64,000 nt of DNA from Leifsonia aquatica H1aii (GTDB lineage Bacteria > Actinomycetota > Actinomycetes > Actinomycetales > Microbacteriaceae), in assembly GCF_000633535.1 (NCBI RefSeq), contig NZ_AYMR01000011.1:248001-312000 (forward strand), written 5' to 3'. Below the pieces are notes generated by a model that did not search any database, was not told the origin of the DNA, and was given only the letters and a program-made list of their open reading frames with translations. Shown one piece after another: positions 33,942 through 41,492 of the stretch. Made by a program: the position numbers and the translations under genes. The stretch's first letter is position 1. Each line of letters starts with the position of its first letter.

Positions 33942-34216
33942 CAGCCACCGCCGAGCAGGGACGGGATCTTCTCGAAGAGCACGTGGGTGAAGCTGATCAG
34001 CTCCGCGATCATCCACTGGCCGCAGATCAGCAGGGCGATGCCGACGGCCGCCGCCTTGGGCACGAACGAGAGCGTGACCTCCTGGATCTGCGTGATCGAC
34101 TGGATCAGCGAGATCGCGAAGCCCACGACGAGGGCCGTCACCACGATGGGCGCGGCGAGCTTCGCCGTGACCAGGAGGCCCTGCATGGCGATGTCGAGCA
34201 CGGCGTTGGCGTTCAT
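33941..34216 (-). CDS. fliQ: flagellar biosynthesis protein FliQ, 91 aa
   Basis: Two-helix export-gate subunit; I-S-L-I-Q-S-I-T-Q-I-Q-E-V-T-L-S-F-V-P-K is the family signature between the helices. Start at 34216 overlaps the fliP stop (ATGA). Confidence 0.95.
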   Translation of the reverse strand: MNANAVLDIAMQGLLVTAKLAAPIVVTALVVGFAISLIQSITQIQEVTLSFVPKAAAVGIALLICGQWMIAELISFTHVLFEKIPSLLGGG

Positions 34217-35094
34217 CAGCCGCCCCGATAGCTCGTGATCAGGCTCGTGACGATGAGGCCCCACCCGTCGACGAGCACGAACAGCAGGATCTTGAACGGC
34301 AGCGAGATCATCACCGGCGGGAGCATCATCATGCCCATCGACATCAGTGCCGCGGAGACCACCATGTCGATCACGAGGAACGGCACGAAGATCACGAAGC
34401 CGATGATGAACGCCGCCCGCAACTCGGAGATCATGAACGCGGGGATGAGGGTCAGCAACGGCACCGAGGCCGCGTTCTCCGGGTTGGGCCGGCCCGCCGC
34501 GCGGGTCATCAGCGCGATGTCCTCTTCACGGGTGTGCGCCGCCATGAAGCCGCGTAGCGGCACCTCCGCCGCGTGGAGGGCGCCGGTGAAGTCGATGTGC
34601 CCGTTCAGGTAGGGCTGCACGGCGAGGTTGTTGATGTCGACCAGCACCGGGCTCATGATGAACAGGCTGAGGAACAGGGACAGCCCGGCGAGCACCTGGT
34701 TCGGCGGGATCGACGGCAGGGCGAGGGCGTTGCGGGTGATCGCCAGGACCACGAAGATCTTCGTGAACGACGACATCATCAGCAGCAGCGCCGGAGCGAC
34801 CGACAGGACGGTGATGCCGAGCAGCGTCAGGATCGCGGCACTCGGAGTGCCGTTCGGACCGTTGATGTCGACGGTGATCCCGCCGGTTCCGCCCGGACCG
34901 GCGGGGCCGTTCGGCGTCGGCACCGGGGTCGGCTCGGCGTGGGCGGTCGCGGCGGTGAGCAGCAGGAACGCGGCCGCGATCAGGGCGACGAGGACGATGG
35001 CGACCAGGAGGCGCGGGAGGCGCGACGGCGTTCGGATCGCCTCACCGGGCACGGGACGCGGGCGCAGGGCGCGCGCGTCGGAGGCGGCCGTCAC
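34216..35094 (-). CDS. fliP: flagellar biosynthesis protein FliP, 292 aa
   Basis: Export-gate pore subunit. An N-terminal segment of about 30 cytoplasmic residues precedes a cleavable signal (L-L-V-A-I-V-L-V-A-L-I-A-A-A-F, ending A-H-A-E near residue 58), a Pro/Gly-rich linker and the conserved FliP domain with S-S-F-T-K-I-F-V-V-L-A-I-T-R-N-A-L and P-F-K-I-L-L-F-V-L-V-D-G-W. The GTG at 35094 overlaps the fliO stop; it is the first start after fliO. Confidence 0.94.
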   Translation of the reverse strand: MTAASDARALRPRPVPGEAIRTPSRLPRLLVAIVLVALIAAAFLLLTAATAHAEPTPVPTPNGPAGPGGTGGITVDINGPNGTPSAAILTLLGITVLSVAPALLLMMSSFTKIFVVLAITRNALALPSIPPNQVLAGLSLFLSLFIMSPVLVDINNLAVQPYLNGHIDFTGALHAAEVPLRGFMAAHTREEDIALMTRAAGRPNPENAASVPLLTLIPAFMISELRAAFIIGFVIFVPFLVIDMVVSAALMSMGMMMLPPVMISLPFKILLFVLVDGWGLIVTSLITSYRGG

Positions 35095-35651
35095 TTCTTG
35101 GGCCGCACCGCCGAACTCGCCTGCCGCCATGTTGCCGGGGACAGGATCGAGCCTTTGAGTGCCTCGTCGAAGAGCGAGGCGCGTCCCTGCGCCGTGAGGA
35201 AGTCGGCATCCTGCCTGGTGTCCGTGCTGCTGGTGGTGCTGGTACTGCTGTTGGAGCTGGAGTTGCTGGTGGAGCCGGTGCTGCTGTTGCTGCCGGCGCT
35301 GGTCGTGGCCGCAGCGGTCTCCTGCGCGATCTCGCCCGGGGCGGGGAGGTCCTTGGCGAACGTCTTGCGCACCGCCTTGAGCGGGCGGACGTCCGCGTCG
35401 TGCGGTCGCTCCCCCGTGTGCAGCACGCTGACCTGTCGCTCGGTGACGCCGAGGACGAACCGGTTGCCGTCCACGTCCACCACGACGACGGAGGCCTTCG
35501 GCCCGACGCCCTGACGGCCCACCACGTTCACGGCGTTGGTCCGCCGAGCGGCACCGCGGCCCTTCGTCACTCGCCGCTGCACGTACCAGAGCACCAGCAC
35601 GATGACGGCCAGCACGACGAGCACGCGCAATGCGATGAACACGGTCTCCAC
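35091..35651 (-). CDS. fliO: flagellar biosynthesis protein FliO, 186 aa
   Basis: One N-terminal membrane segment (residues 5-24) followed by the FliO domain (V-V-V-V-D-V-D-G-N-R-F-V-L-G-V-T) that helps assemble the FliP ring. A Ser/Thr/Asn stretch at residues about 123-148 and a tail are extra. GTG start at 35651. First gene of fliO-P-Q-R-flhB-flhA, driven by the sigma-28-type promoter at 35708-35735. Confidence 0.85.
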   Translation of the reverse strand: METVFIALRVLVVLAVIVLVLWYVQRRVTKGRGAARRTNAVNVVGRQGVGPKASVVVVDVDGNRFVLGVTERQVSVLHTGERPHDADVRPLKAVRKTFAKDLPAPGEIAQETAAATTSAGSNSSTGSTSNSSSNSSTSTTSSTDTRQDADFLTAQGRASLFDEALKGSILSPATWRQASSAVRPKK

Positions 35652-35707
35652 GGCCTACTCCTGCGCGTCGTTCGACAGGGAGGGGCGGCGGAGGGTCACG
35701 CAGCGCA

Positions 35708-35735
35708 CTATCGGCCGCCCTCCCCCACCCGTTAG
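35708..35735 (-). promoter_or_regulatory. sigma-28 (FliA)-type promoter of the fliO operon
   Basis: On the minus strand CTAACG (35735-35730), 14 bases, GCCGATAG (35715-35708). Matches five other sites in this window; FliO start lies 57 bases downstream. Confidence 0.85.
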
Positions 35736-35761
35736 GCACCTCCCTTTCCCCCTCCGCGATC

Positions 35762-35808
35762 TGGACCAAATGTCGCGAATGGGGCGCCGCAAGGTCACAT
35801 TTGGTCCA
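35762..35808. repeat. 12-bp inverted repeat with 23-nt loop
   Basis: TGGACCAAATGT (35762-35773) and ACATTTGGTCCA (35797-35808) are perfect complements. The arms are AT-richer than the surroundings. It lies between the fliO promoter and the FGE-like gene and could be an operator or part of a leader hairpin for the latter. Confidence 0.55.
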
Positions 35809-35854
35809 AATCTCCCGGGCGTCATGCGGCGGGCGGGCGTGGGAGGCTGGCGGG

Positions 35855-36604
35855 GTGAGCGGAACGGACATCGAGATGGCGCGGATCGCGGGCGGCACCG
35901 TGCAGTTGCACGACGCGCGCCGCAAGCGCCGGTGGAGCGTGGAGTTCGAGCCGTTCGAGATCGGCGTGTTCGCGGTGACGCAGGAGCAGGCGGCGGAGCT
36001 GATCGGACTGCCGTCGTCGCACCCGCGGCGACCGGTCACCGGCGTCAGCTGGCTGCGGGCCGTGCGGTTCTGCAACGCCGCGTCGGAGTGGGAGGGGCTC
36101 GACCCCGCGTACGCCTTCGACGGCGAGGACGTGACCTGGCACGTGGATGCGGACGGCTTCCGGCTGCCGACCGAGGCGGAGTGGGAGTTCGCCTCCCGCG
36201 CCGGCTCCACCGGGGCCCACTACGGGCCGCTGACGGAGGTCGCGTGGACCAGCGCCGACGGCCTCACGGCGCCCGCGGACGTGGGTGGCCGGCTCCCGAA
36301 CCTGAACGGCCTCTTCGACACCCTCGGCAACACGTGGGAGTGGTGCTGGGACCTCCTCGACCCGGCGCGGTACGACGACTACCGGGTGTTCCGCGGCGGC
36401 GGCTTCGCCGACGACGCCTGGAGCGCGCGGGCGTCCACCCGCCGCGGCGGCCCGCCGCGTTCGACCCACGAGGACGTCGGCTTCCGGGTCGCCCGCGGCG
36501 GATTCGACGCGCAGGACGCCGCCCAGGGCTGGTCGCTCGCCGCCGACCGCGAGCGCGCCGACGTCAGCGGCCCCCTCCCACCCGGCTGGACCCCGCGCCG
36601 CTGA
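35855..36604 (+). CDS. formylglycine-generating-enzyme (SUMF1) domain protein, 249 aa
   Basis: FGE-sulfatase fold: G-F-R-L-P-T-E-A-E-W-E-F-A-S-R-A-G near residues 105-121, G-N-T-W-E-W-C-W near 157, V-F-R-G-G-G-F near 177 and G-F-R-V-A-R at the end. The paired active-site cysteines of aerobic FGE are not visible, so it is more likely a lectin-like or other oxidoreductase member of the family than a sulfatase activator. GTG at 35855 with GGGAGG upstream; a later ATG at 35876 is possible. It is transcribed against the flagellar operons on both sides, looking like an inserted gene. Confidence 0.8.
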   Translation: MSGTDIEMARIAGGTVQLHDARRKRRWSVEFEPFEIGVFAVTQEQAAELIGLPSSHPRRPVTGVSWLRAVRFCNAASEWEGLDPAYAFDGEDVTWHVDADGFRLPTEAEWEFASRAGSTGAHYGPLTEVAWTSADGLTAPADVGGRLPNLNGLFDTLGNTWEWCWDLLDPARYDDYRVFRGGGFADDAWSARASTRRGGPPRSTHEDVGFRVARGGFDAQDAAQGWSLAADRERADVSGPLPPGWTPRR

Positions 36605-36608
36605 CCCG

Positions 36609-36627
36609 CGCCGCCATCGAGGCGGCG
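36609..36627 (+). terminator. short hairpin after the FGE-like gene
   Basis: CGCCGCC (36609-36615), 5-nt loop, GGCGGCG (36621-36627), six bases after the stop. Confidence 0.45.
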
Positions 36628-36700
36628 AATCATGCGCCGTCTCGATGCTTTTCGTGCGATTATTCGCCGTCTCGGCGGCGGACGGCTCGGCGGTGGACGG

Positions 36701-37420
36701 CTAGTCGAGCTCTTCGGCGGTGTCGAGGATCTTGGTGATGCGCACGGCGTAGTCCTGGTCGACCACGACGATCTCGCCGTGGGCGATCAGGCGGCCGTTG
36801 AGCAGCACGTCGGCGGGCGACCCGGCCGACCGGTCGAGCTCGATGACGGCTCCCGGCTCCATGGCGAGGACGTCGCGGACGGCCATGCGGGTGCGGCCGA
36901 TCTCGACCGTGAGCGCCATTTCGACGTTGCTGATGCGGGCGAGCTTGCCCGCGATGGCGGCCGAACCGAGCGAACGCTCCGCCAGCGGCTCGCGGCCGCG
37001 GATCGCGAACCAGCCCGCGACGCCGGTCGCGCCGTTCAGGGCGAAGACCGTCGTGGCGGGGTCCGCGAAGAACTCCTCGGCCTCGTCCACCCGCGCATCG
37101 TCCAGCACACCGGCGCCGAGGGTGTCGCTGGCGGACTCGAGCGCGGGCTGGAGCACATCCTGCAGCGCGACGACGGGCGAACCGTCCGCGCCGTCGTCGA
37201 CGAGGGCGGGGGCCTCCAGCAGCACGATCGCGAGGTCGGCGGAATACGCGCCGACGAAGCTCGCGACGACCGCGGTGCCGACCTGCCCGGCGAAGGCGCC
37301 GGAGGTCTCCAGCAACGGGCTGAGCGGCGCGCCGGTGGGCAGCACGCCCGCGAGCGCCTGAGCGGCCGTCTGGGCCTGCGCGAGGGAGAGAGCGGCGCCG
37401 GTAGCGGTGGCCATGTTCAT
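36701..37420 (-). CDS. fliN: flagellar switch protein FliN, 239 aa
   Basis: C-terminal SpoA domain (about residues 160-235) with V-E-I-G-R-T-R-M-A-V-R-D-V-L, G-A-V-I-E-L-D-R-S-A-G and the Y-A-V-R-I-T-K end, as in FliN of the C-ring. An N-terminal extension of about 150 residues resembles the CheC-like part of FliY-type proteins but is Ala-rich and without clear phosphatase motifs. It lies 4 bases after fliM, same strand. Confidence 0.9.
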   Translation of the reverse strand: MNMATATGAALSLAQAQTAAQALAGVLPTGAPLSPLLETSGAFAGQVGTAVVASFVGAYSADLAIVLLEAPALVDDGADGSPVVALQDVLQPALESASDTLGAGVLDDARVDEAEEFFADPATTVFALNGATGVAGWFAIRGREPLAERSLGSAAIAGKLARISNVEMALTVEIGRTRMAVRDVLAMEPGAVIELDRSAGSPADVLLNGRLIAHGEIVVVDQDYAVRITKILDTAEELD

Positions 37421-37424
37421 CGGT

Positions 37425-38303
37425 TCAGTCCTCTGTCTTCACGATCACGCAGGCCAGCCGGGAGCCGCTGGAGCCCAGCGCTGCACCGGCCACGGGGTGT
37501 CCCCCCACGGCGAGATCGAACGGTCGGTGGTGCGGATGCGGGAGGGGCAGCAGGTCGCCGACCGCCAGCCCGAGCACGACGCTCGGCTTCACGCTGGCCG
37601 GCGCGAGCCTCAGGGAGACGTCGACGGGCACGCGGGCGAGCTGCGCGTCCACCAGCTCGCGGGCGTTCTCGGCGCTGTGCGTCGGATTGGTCTCGCCGAG
37701 CTGCGGGAGCAGCACGACCGCCGGCAGCGCGACGGTGGCCTCGGCGAGGCTCTCGCCGACGCGCAGCTCGAAGGCGGCGACGATCATCAGTTCCGCGGTC
37801 GCGGCCGCCTGCGCGAACTGCGAGTTGTACTGGATGGCGTCCACGGCGATCGGCGTGGCGAGCAGGGAGCCGAGGGAGTAGCGGAGGTCTTCGAGCGCGT
37901 CATCCATCAGGCGGCGCACGAGCGCGTGCTCGATCTGCGTGAAGGTGCGCTCGTTCGCGACGGGGACGCCGGTGCCGCCCAGCATCGCGTTCACCCAGGA
38001 GAGCGCCGCCACGGTGGGGAACTGGATGACGCCCTTCGGGGCAACCCCGTCGAGTTCGCACAGCACCATCGCCGTCGTGGCCGGCAGCGCCGCCGCGTAC
38101 TCGTCGTACGTCTGCATCTGCACGGACATGCACGTCACCTGGCTGAGCACGCGCACCTTGGCCGTCAGCTGGGTCGCCCACTGCCGGGCGAAGGTCTCGA
38201 AGGCCAGCTCCAGCACCCGCGAGTGCTCGCGCGCCAGCGTGGTCGGCCGCCGGAAGTCGTACACCGGCGCCTCGGGCGCGAGCGGAGCGGGCAGGGAGGT
38301 CAC
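37425..38303 (-). CDS. fliM: flagellar motor switch protein FliM, 292 aa
   Basis: Middle and C-terminal FliM domains are clear (A-R-E-H-S-R-V-L-E-L-A-F-E-T-F-A-R near residue 25, G-G-x-G motif L-G-G-T-G-V near 113, SpoA domain near the end). The N-terminal CheY-binding E-I-D-x-L motif is missing. The GTG at 38303 is chosen because the sigma-28 promoter at 38312-38339 lies right upstream; a longer GTG at 38351 would be before the promoter. The leader is then extremely short. Confidence 0.88.
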   Translation of the reverse strand: MTSLPAPLAPEAPVYDFRRPTTLAREHSRVLELAFETFARQWATQLTAKVRVLSQVTCMSVQMQTYDEYAAALPATTAMVLCELDGVAPKGVIQFPTVAALSWVNAMLGGTGVPVANERTFTQIEHALVRRLMDDALEDLRYSLGSLLATPIAVDAIQYNSQFAQAAATAELMIVAAFELRVGESLAEATVALPAVVLLPQLGETNPTHSAENARELVDAQLARVPVDVSLRLAPASVKPSVVLGLAVGDLLPLPHPHHRPFDLAVGGHPVAGAALGSSGSRLACVIVKTED

Positions 38304-38311
38304 GAGAGGCT

Positions 38312-38339
38312 CTATCGGCAGGCGCGGCGGGCGCGTTAG
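38312..38339 (-). promoter_or_regulatory. sigma-28-type promoter of fliM-fliN
   Basis: Minus strand CTAACG (38339-38334), 14 bases, GCCGATAG (38319-38312). It is arranged back to back with the flbD promoter 26 bases away. Confidence 0.85.
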
Positions 38340-38365
38340 GCGGCGGTGCACATCCTGTGCCCCCT

Positions 38366-38393
38366 CTAACGCAGACCGCCCCTGCGCCGATAG
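38366..38393 (+). promoter_or_regulatory. sigma-28-type promoter of flbD-motA-motB
   Basis: CTAACG (38366-38371), 14 bases, GCCGATAG (38386-38393), followed 46 bases later by the flbD start. Confidence 0.87.
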
Positions 38394-38439
38394 TGCCCCT
38401 GTGACGGCTCACCCGGAGCCGAGACCAGGATTCGCGCCC

Positions 38440-38721
38440 ATGATCGTCGTCACCCGATTGAACGACAGCCAGTTCGCGGTCAACCCGGATCTGATCGAGC
38501 GCATCCACGCCAGTCCCGACACGACGCTCGTGATGGTGGACGGTGCCAAGTTCATCGTCACGGAGTCGATGGCCGAGGTCATCGAGAAGATCGCCGCATA
38601 CCGGGCCCGCGTGATCGCGCTGGCCCACGACCTGCCGGCCGCCGGCCCCCGTCCGGTGCCCGCCCCCGCGGACCAGCAGGAAGGCCTGCGCGCCGTCCCC
38701 CTGCACGCACGGAAGAAGTAG
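38440..38721 (+). CDS. flbD: flagellar FlbD family protein, 93 aa
   Basis: The first 65 residues match the small FlbD family found next to motA in Gram-positives: M-I-V-V-T-R-L-N, F-A-V-N-P-D-L-I-E-R-I, T-P/T-L-V-M-V-D-G and V-x-E-S-M-A-E-V-I-E-K-I. A Pro-rich tail of about 30 residues is added. ATG at 38440; a GTG at 38401 in frame is possible but lies right at the expected transcription start. Precedes motA by 15 bases. Confidence 0.88.
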   Translation: MIVVTRLNDSQFAVNPDLIERIHASPDTTLVMVDGAKFIVTESMAEVIEKIAAYRARVIALAHDLPAAGPRPVPAPADQQEGLRAVPLHARKK

Positions 38722-38736
38722 CGAGGAACACCCCCC

Positions 38737-39561
38737 ATGGATCCGGCAACCATCATCGGCATCGTCCTGGCGTTCGGCTCCGTCGTCGCGATGGTGACAC
38801 TGGAGGGCGGGCACCTGACCGCACTCCTGCTGCCCGCCCCGATGGTGCTGGTGTTCGGGGCGACGATCGCCGTCGGCATCGCCAGCGGCACGATCAAGGA
38901 CTTCCTCATCGCGGTCAAGGCGCTGCCCAGCGCGTTCCGCGGCAAGATCGACCCGCCGCAGCAGGTCATCGACGAGGTGGTACGGCTGGCCGAGACCGCC
39001 CGCTCCAACGGCCTGCTCGCGATGGAGCAGGAGGCCGAGGGCGTCACCGACCCCTTCCTCAAGCGCGCCCTGCAGAACATCGCGGACGGCACGGACGGCG
39101 ACGAGCTGCGCATCCTGCTCGAGGACGAGATCGCGACCCGGTCCAAGCAGAGCCGCATCGCGGCCAAGTTCTTCTCCTCGATGGGCGGCTACGCGCCGAC
39201 CATCGGCATCATCGGCACCGTCGTGTCGCTGACCCATGTGCTCGAGAACCTCGACGACCCCGGCCACCTCGGCCCGATGATCGCGAGCGCCTTCGTCGCG
39301 ACCCTGTGGGGCCTCCTGTCGGCGAACTTCCTCTGGCTGCCGATCGGCGCCCGGCTGCGCCGGCTCTCCGAGCTCGACGTCGAGCGCATGAACCTGCTGA
39401 TGGAGGGCGTGCTCGCGGTGCAGTCCGGCAGCCAGCCCCGCCTGCTCGGCGAGCGCCTGCGCGCGATGGTCCCCGGCGGCGACTCCGCGAAGGGCGGCGG
39501 CAAGGCGACCGAGAAGGCGGCTAAGGCCGCGGCCAAGGCTCCCGCAGAAGAAGCGGCCTGA
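38737..39561 (+). CDS. motA: flagellar motor stator protein MotA, 274 aa
   Basis: Four membrane segments: two near the N-terminus (I-I-G-I-V-L-A-F-G-S-V-V-A-M-V) and two after the cytoplasmic torque loop (A-P-T-I-G-I-I-G-T-V-V-S-L-T, containing the proline important for ion flow). Charged loop residues contact FliG. The C-terminal tail is Lys/Ala-rich. ATG 38737; motB follows after one base. Confidence 0.95.
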   Translation: MDPATIIGIVLAFGSVVAMVTLEGGHLTALLLPAPMVLVFGATIAVGIASGTIKDFLIAVKALPSAFRGKIDPPQQVIDEVVRLAETARSNGLLAMEQEAEGVTDPFLKRALQNIADGTDGDELRILLEDEIATRSKQSRIAAKFFSSMGGYAPTIGIIGTVVSLTHVLENLDDPGHLGPMIASAFVATLWGLLSANFLWLPIGARLRRLSELDVERMNLLMEGVLAVQSGSQPRLLGERLRAMVPGGDSAKGGGKATEKAAKAAAKAPAEEAA

Positions 39562-39562
39562 C

Positions 39563-40390
39563 GTGTCCGCCCGTCGCCGGCGCAAGCACGAGGAGCCGGA
39601 GGAGCACGAGAACGAAGAACGCTGGATGGCGTCGTACATGGACATGGTCACCGTGCTCATGTGCATGTTCATCGTGCTGTTCGCCATGTCCACGGTCGAC
39701 CAGAAGAAGTTCGAGGCGCTGAAGAACTCCCTCGCCACCGGCTTCGGGCAGGTGAAGACCGAGAAGATCGACACGGCGAGCGGTGTCGTCGTCCCGCCCG
39801 CGCAGGTCGACCAGAAGGGCGACACGACCGACCTCCAGCTCGCTCAGCAGGAGGCCCAGAACCTCGAGCGCATCCGCGACGCCATCCAGGCCGCACTCAC
39901 CCGCGACGGGCTGCAGGACGCGGTGCAGATGAAGATCGACGCCCGTGGCCTGACGATCGGCCTGGTCGGCAGTTCCACGTTCTTCGACTCGAACCACGCC
40001 GAGTTGAGCGCCACCGCGGTGCGCGTCCTCGACGACATCGGCCCGGTCATCGCCCCGGAGGTCTACCAGGTTTCGGTCGAGGGCCACGCCGACGTACGCC
40101 AGCCGGGCGCGCCGTACCCGACCAACTGGGAGCTCTCGGCGGGCCGCGCCACGAGCGTGCTGCGGCACCTGGTGGAGTCGGACGGCTTCCCCGCCGAGCG
40201 CATCGCCGCCATCAGCTTCGGCTCAGCCCGGCCGATGGCGACCGCGACCGGGACCTCCGATCAAGACCTCGCCCTCAACCGCCGCGTGGACGTGGTGGTG
40301 CTGTCGTCGCAGCCGGACCGCATCCGGGAGCTCATCCCCCAGGCGATGCAGAGCGGCACGACCCCCGCAGGGGCGACCACCGGCGGCTGA
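39563..40390 (+). CDS. motB: flagellar motor stator protein MotB, 275 aa
   Basis: Charged N-terminus, one membrane segment with the essential proton-carrying aspartate D27 (W-M-A-S-Y-M-D-M-V-T-V), plug region, and an OmpA-like peptidoglycan-binding domain (V-E-G-H-A-D, N-W-E-L-S-A-G-R-A near residues 173-196). GTG start. The residues near D27 do not settle whether H+ or Na+ is used. No fliL gene follows. Confidence 0.95.
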   Translation: MSARRRRKHEEPEEHENEERWMASYMDMVTVLMCMFIVLFAMSTVDQKKFEALKNSLATGFGQVKTEKIDTASGVVVPPAQVDQKGDTTDLQLAQQEAQNLERIRDAIQAALTRDGLQDAVQMKIDARGLTIGLVGSSTFFDSNHAELSATAVRVLDDIGPVIAPEVYQVSVEGHADVRQPGAPYPTNWELSAGRATSVLRHLVESDGFPAERIAAISFGSARPMATATGTSDQDLALNRRVDVVVLSSQPDRIRELIPQAMQSGTTPAGATTGG

Positions 40391-40418
40391 TGCGGCGCCT
40401 GCCTGTGGGCGTCCGCCC

Positions 40419-41168
40419 TCACCGCAACGGCGCCGGGCGGACCCGCACCGGCGCGAGCCAGGCGGCGACGATGACCGCGGTGATGGCGCCCGCGCACATG
40501 ATGGCGGCCAGCACGACGACCTGGAACCGGCCTGCCTCCAGCGGCGACACTCCCCCGAAGATCGCGCCGACGAAGGCGCCGGGCAGCGTCACCAGTCCCG
40601 TGGTCTTGGTCTGGTCGACCGAGGGGATGAGCGCCGAGTAGACCGCGGTCCGTGCCTGGTGGATGGTCGACTCCCTGGGCGTCGCGCCGAGGGCGAGCCA
40701 GCCCTCCACCTCGTCCCAGTGGTCGTCGACGGCCTCGGTGAACCGGCGGCCCGAGAGGGTCGCGATGCTCATGGAGTTGCCGATCACGATGCCGCCGATG
40801 GCCAGGGCGTAGCGGGCGCTCAGCTCGATGGCGCCGGTCGCGAAGACCACGACCGCGGTGACGCCGACACCGATCGCCATGGCGGACGCCATCATCGCCG
40901 CGTGGCCGGTGCTCCAGCCCACCCGCCGCGTGGCCGTCATGGCCGCCACTGCGAACATGACGAGCAGGGCGAGCGACACCCAGAGCGCGCTGGTGATGAC
41001 CCCGGACAGGACCACGCTGATCACCGCGAGCTGCGCAGCGCCCCGCACGATGGCGAGCACCGGAGCCCAGCGGTGCGGGACGCGGTACACGGCCAGCACC
41101 GCCGTCGCGATGAGCGCCAGCACGGCGACTCCGAGCAGCGTGGGGGCGAGCTCGCGGACGATCGGCAC
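40419..41168 (-). CDS. FetB/YbbM-type ABC transporter permease (UPF0014), 249 aa
   Basis: Seven predicted membrane segments and the family sequences G-N-S-M-S-I-A (near residue 127), L-A-L-G-A-T-P-R-E-S and L-P-G-A-F-V-G-A-I-F-G-G-V-S-P. The E. coli FetB relative works with the ATPase FetA in iron export/oxidative stress. No ATPase gene is adjacent here. Convergent with motB, with only 28 bases between. Confidence 0.85.
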   Translation of the reverse strand: MPIVRELAPTLLGVAVLALIATAVLAVYRVPHRWAPVLAIVRGAAQLAVISVVLSGVITSALWVSLALLVMFAVAAMTATRRVGWSTGHAAMMASAMAIGVGVTAVVVFATGAIELSARYALAIGGIVIGNSMSIATLSGRRFTEAVDDHWDEVEGWLALGATPRESTIHQARTAVYSALIPSVDQTKTTGLVTLPGAFVGAIFGGVSPLEAGRFQVVVLAAIMCAGAITAVIVAAWLAPVRVRPAPLR

Positions 41169-41309
41169 GGGGAGAGCCTATTCTCCGCGCCTCCTCGAGG
41201 CCGGGATGACATTTCCCGACCGCCGGCCTACCGCGCGTGTTAGGGCGCGCGAAACACTGGGAATCCGGGCCTGGAGGCCGTGCACGCCGGCGATCTCTGC
41301 CATTGTCGA

Positions 41310-41425
41310 AGGGCGAAGGGGAGTAGCTCAGCATCCGGCTCCGGGTGCGCGGCACGTCGACATACTGGCTCGCGAAGACGCGGCCCGGCGTGCCTCCCGA
41401 TCATCGGGCGAGCGAGACCTTCGGT
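41310..41425 (+). ncRNA. yybP-ykoY manganese riboswitch
   Basis: The 5' part has AAGGGGAGTAGCT (41316-41328), the hallmark of this class, followed by a variable hairpin, GTCGACATACTGGC (41356-41369), a C/G-rich arm and AGCGAGACCT (41411-41420), which pairs back. These are the conserved metal-binding loops L1 and L3 segments of Mn2+ sensors. A small hairpin GGTCAT/ATGACC (41423-41443) follows and may be the expression platform acting on the ribosome binding site of the exchanger gene 50 bases further. Confidence 0.85.
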
Positions 41426-41492
41426 CATCAGCACACGATGACCGGGCCCCTCACGTCGTACCTGCCCGGTCGTCACGATCGGAAGGCAGACC

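Noticed and set aside
38303-38351. Longer FliM start at GTG 38351
   Set aside because: It lies upstream of the sigma-28 promoter at 38312-38339 and so cannot be in that transcript.
41220-41250. CTAACA on the minus strand before the FetB-like gene, resembling the flagellar -35 box
   Set aside because: Fourteen bases further there is no GCCGATA-like -10, so it does not fit the sigma-28 motif.
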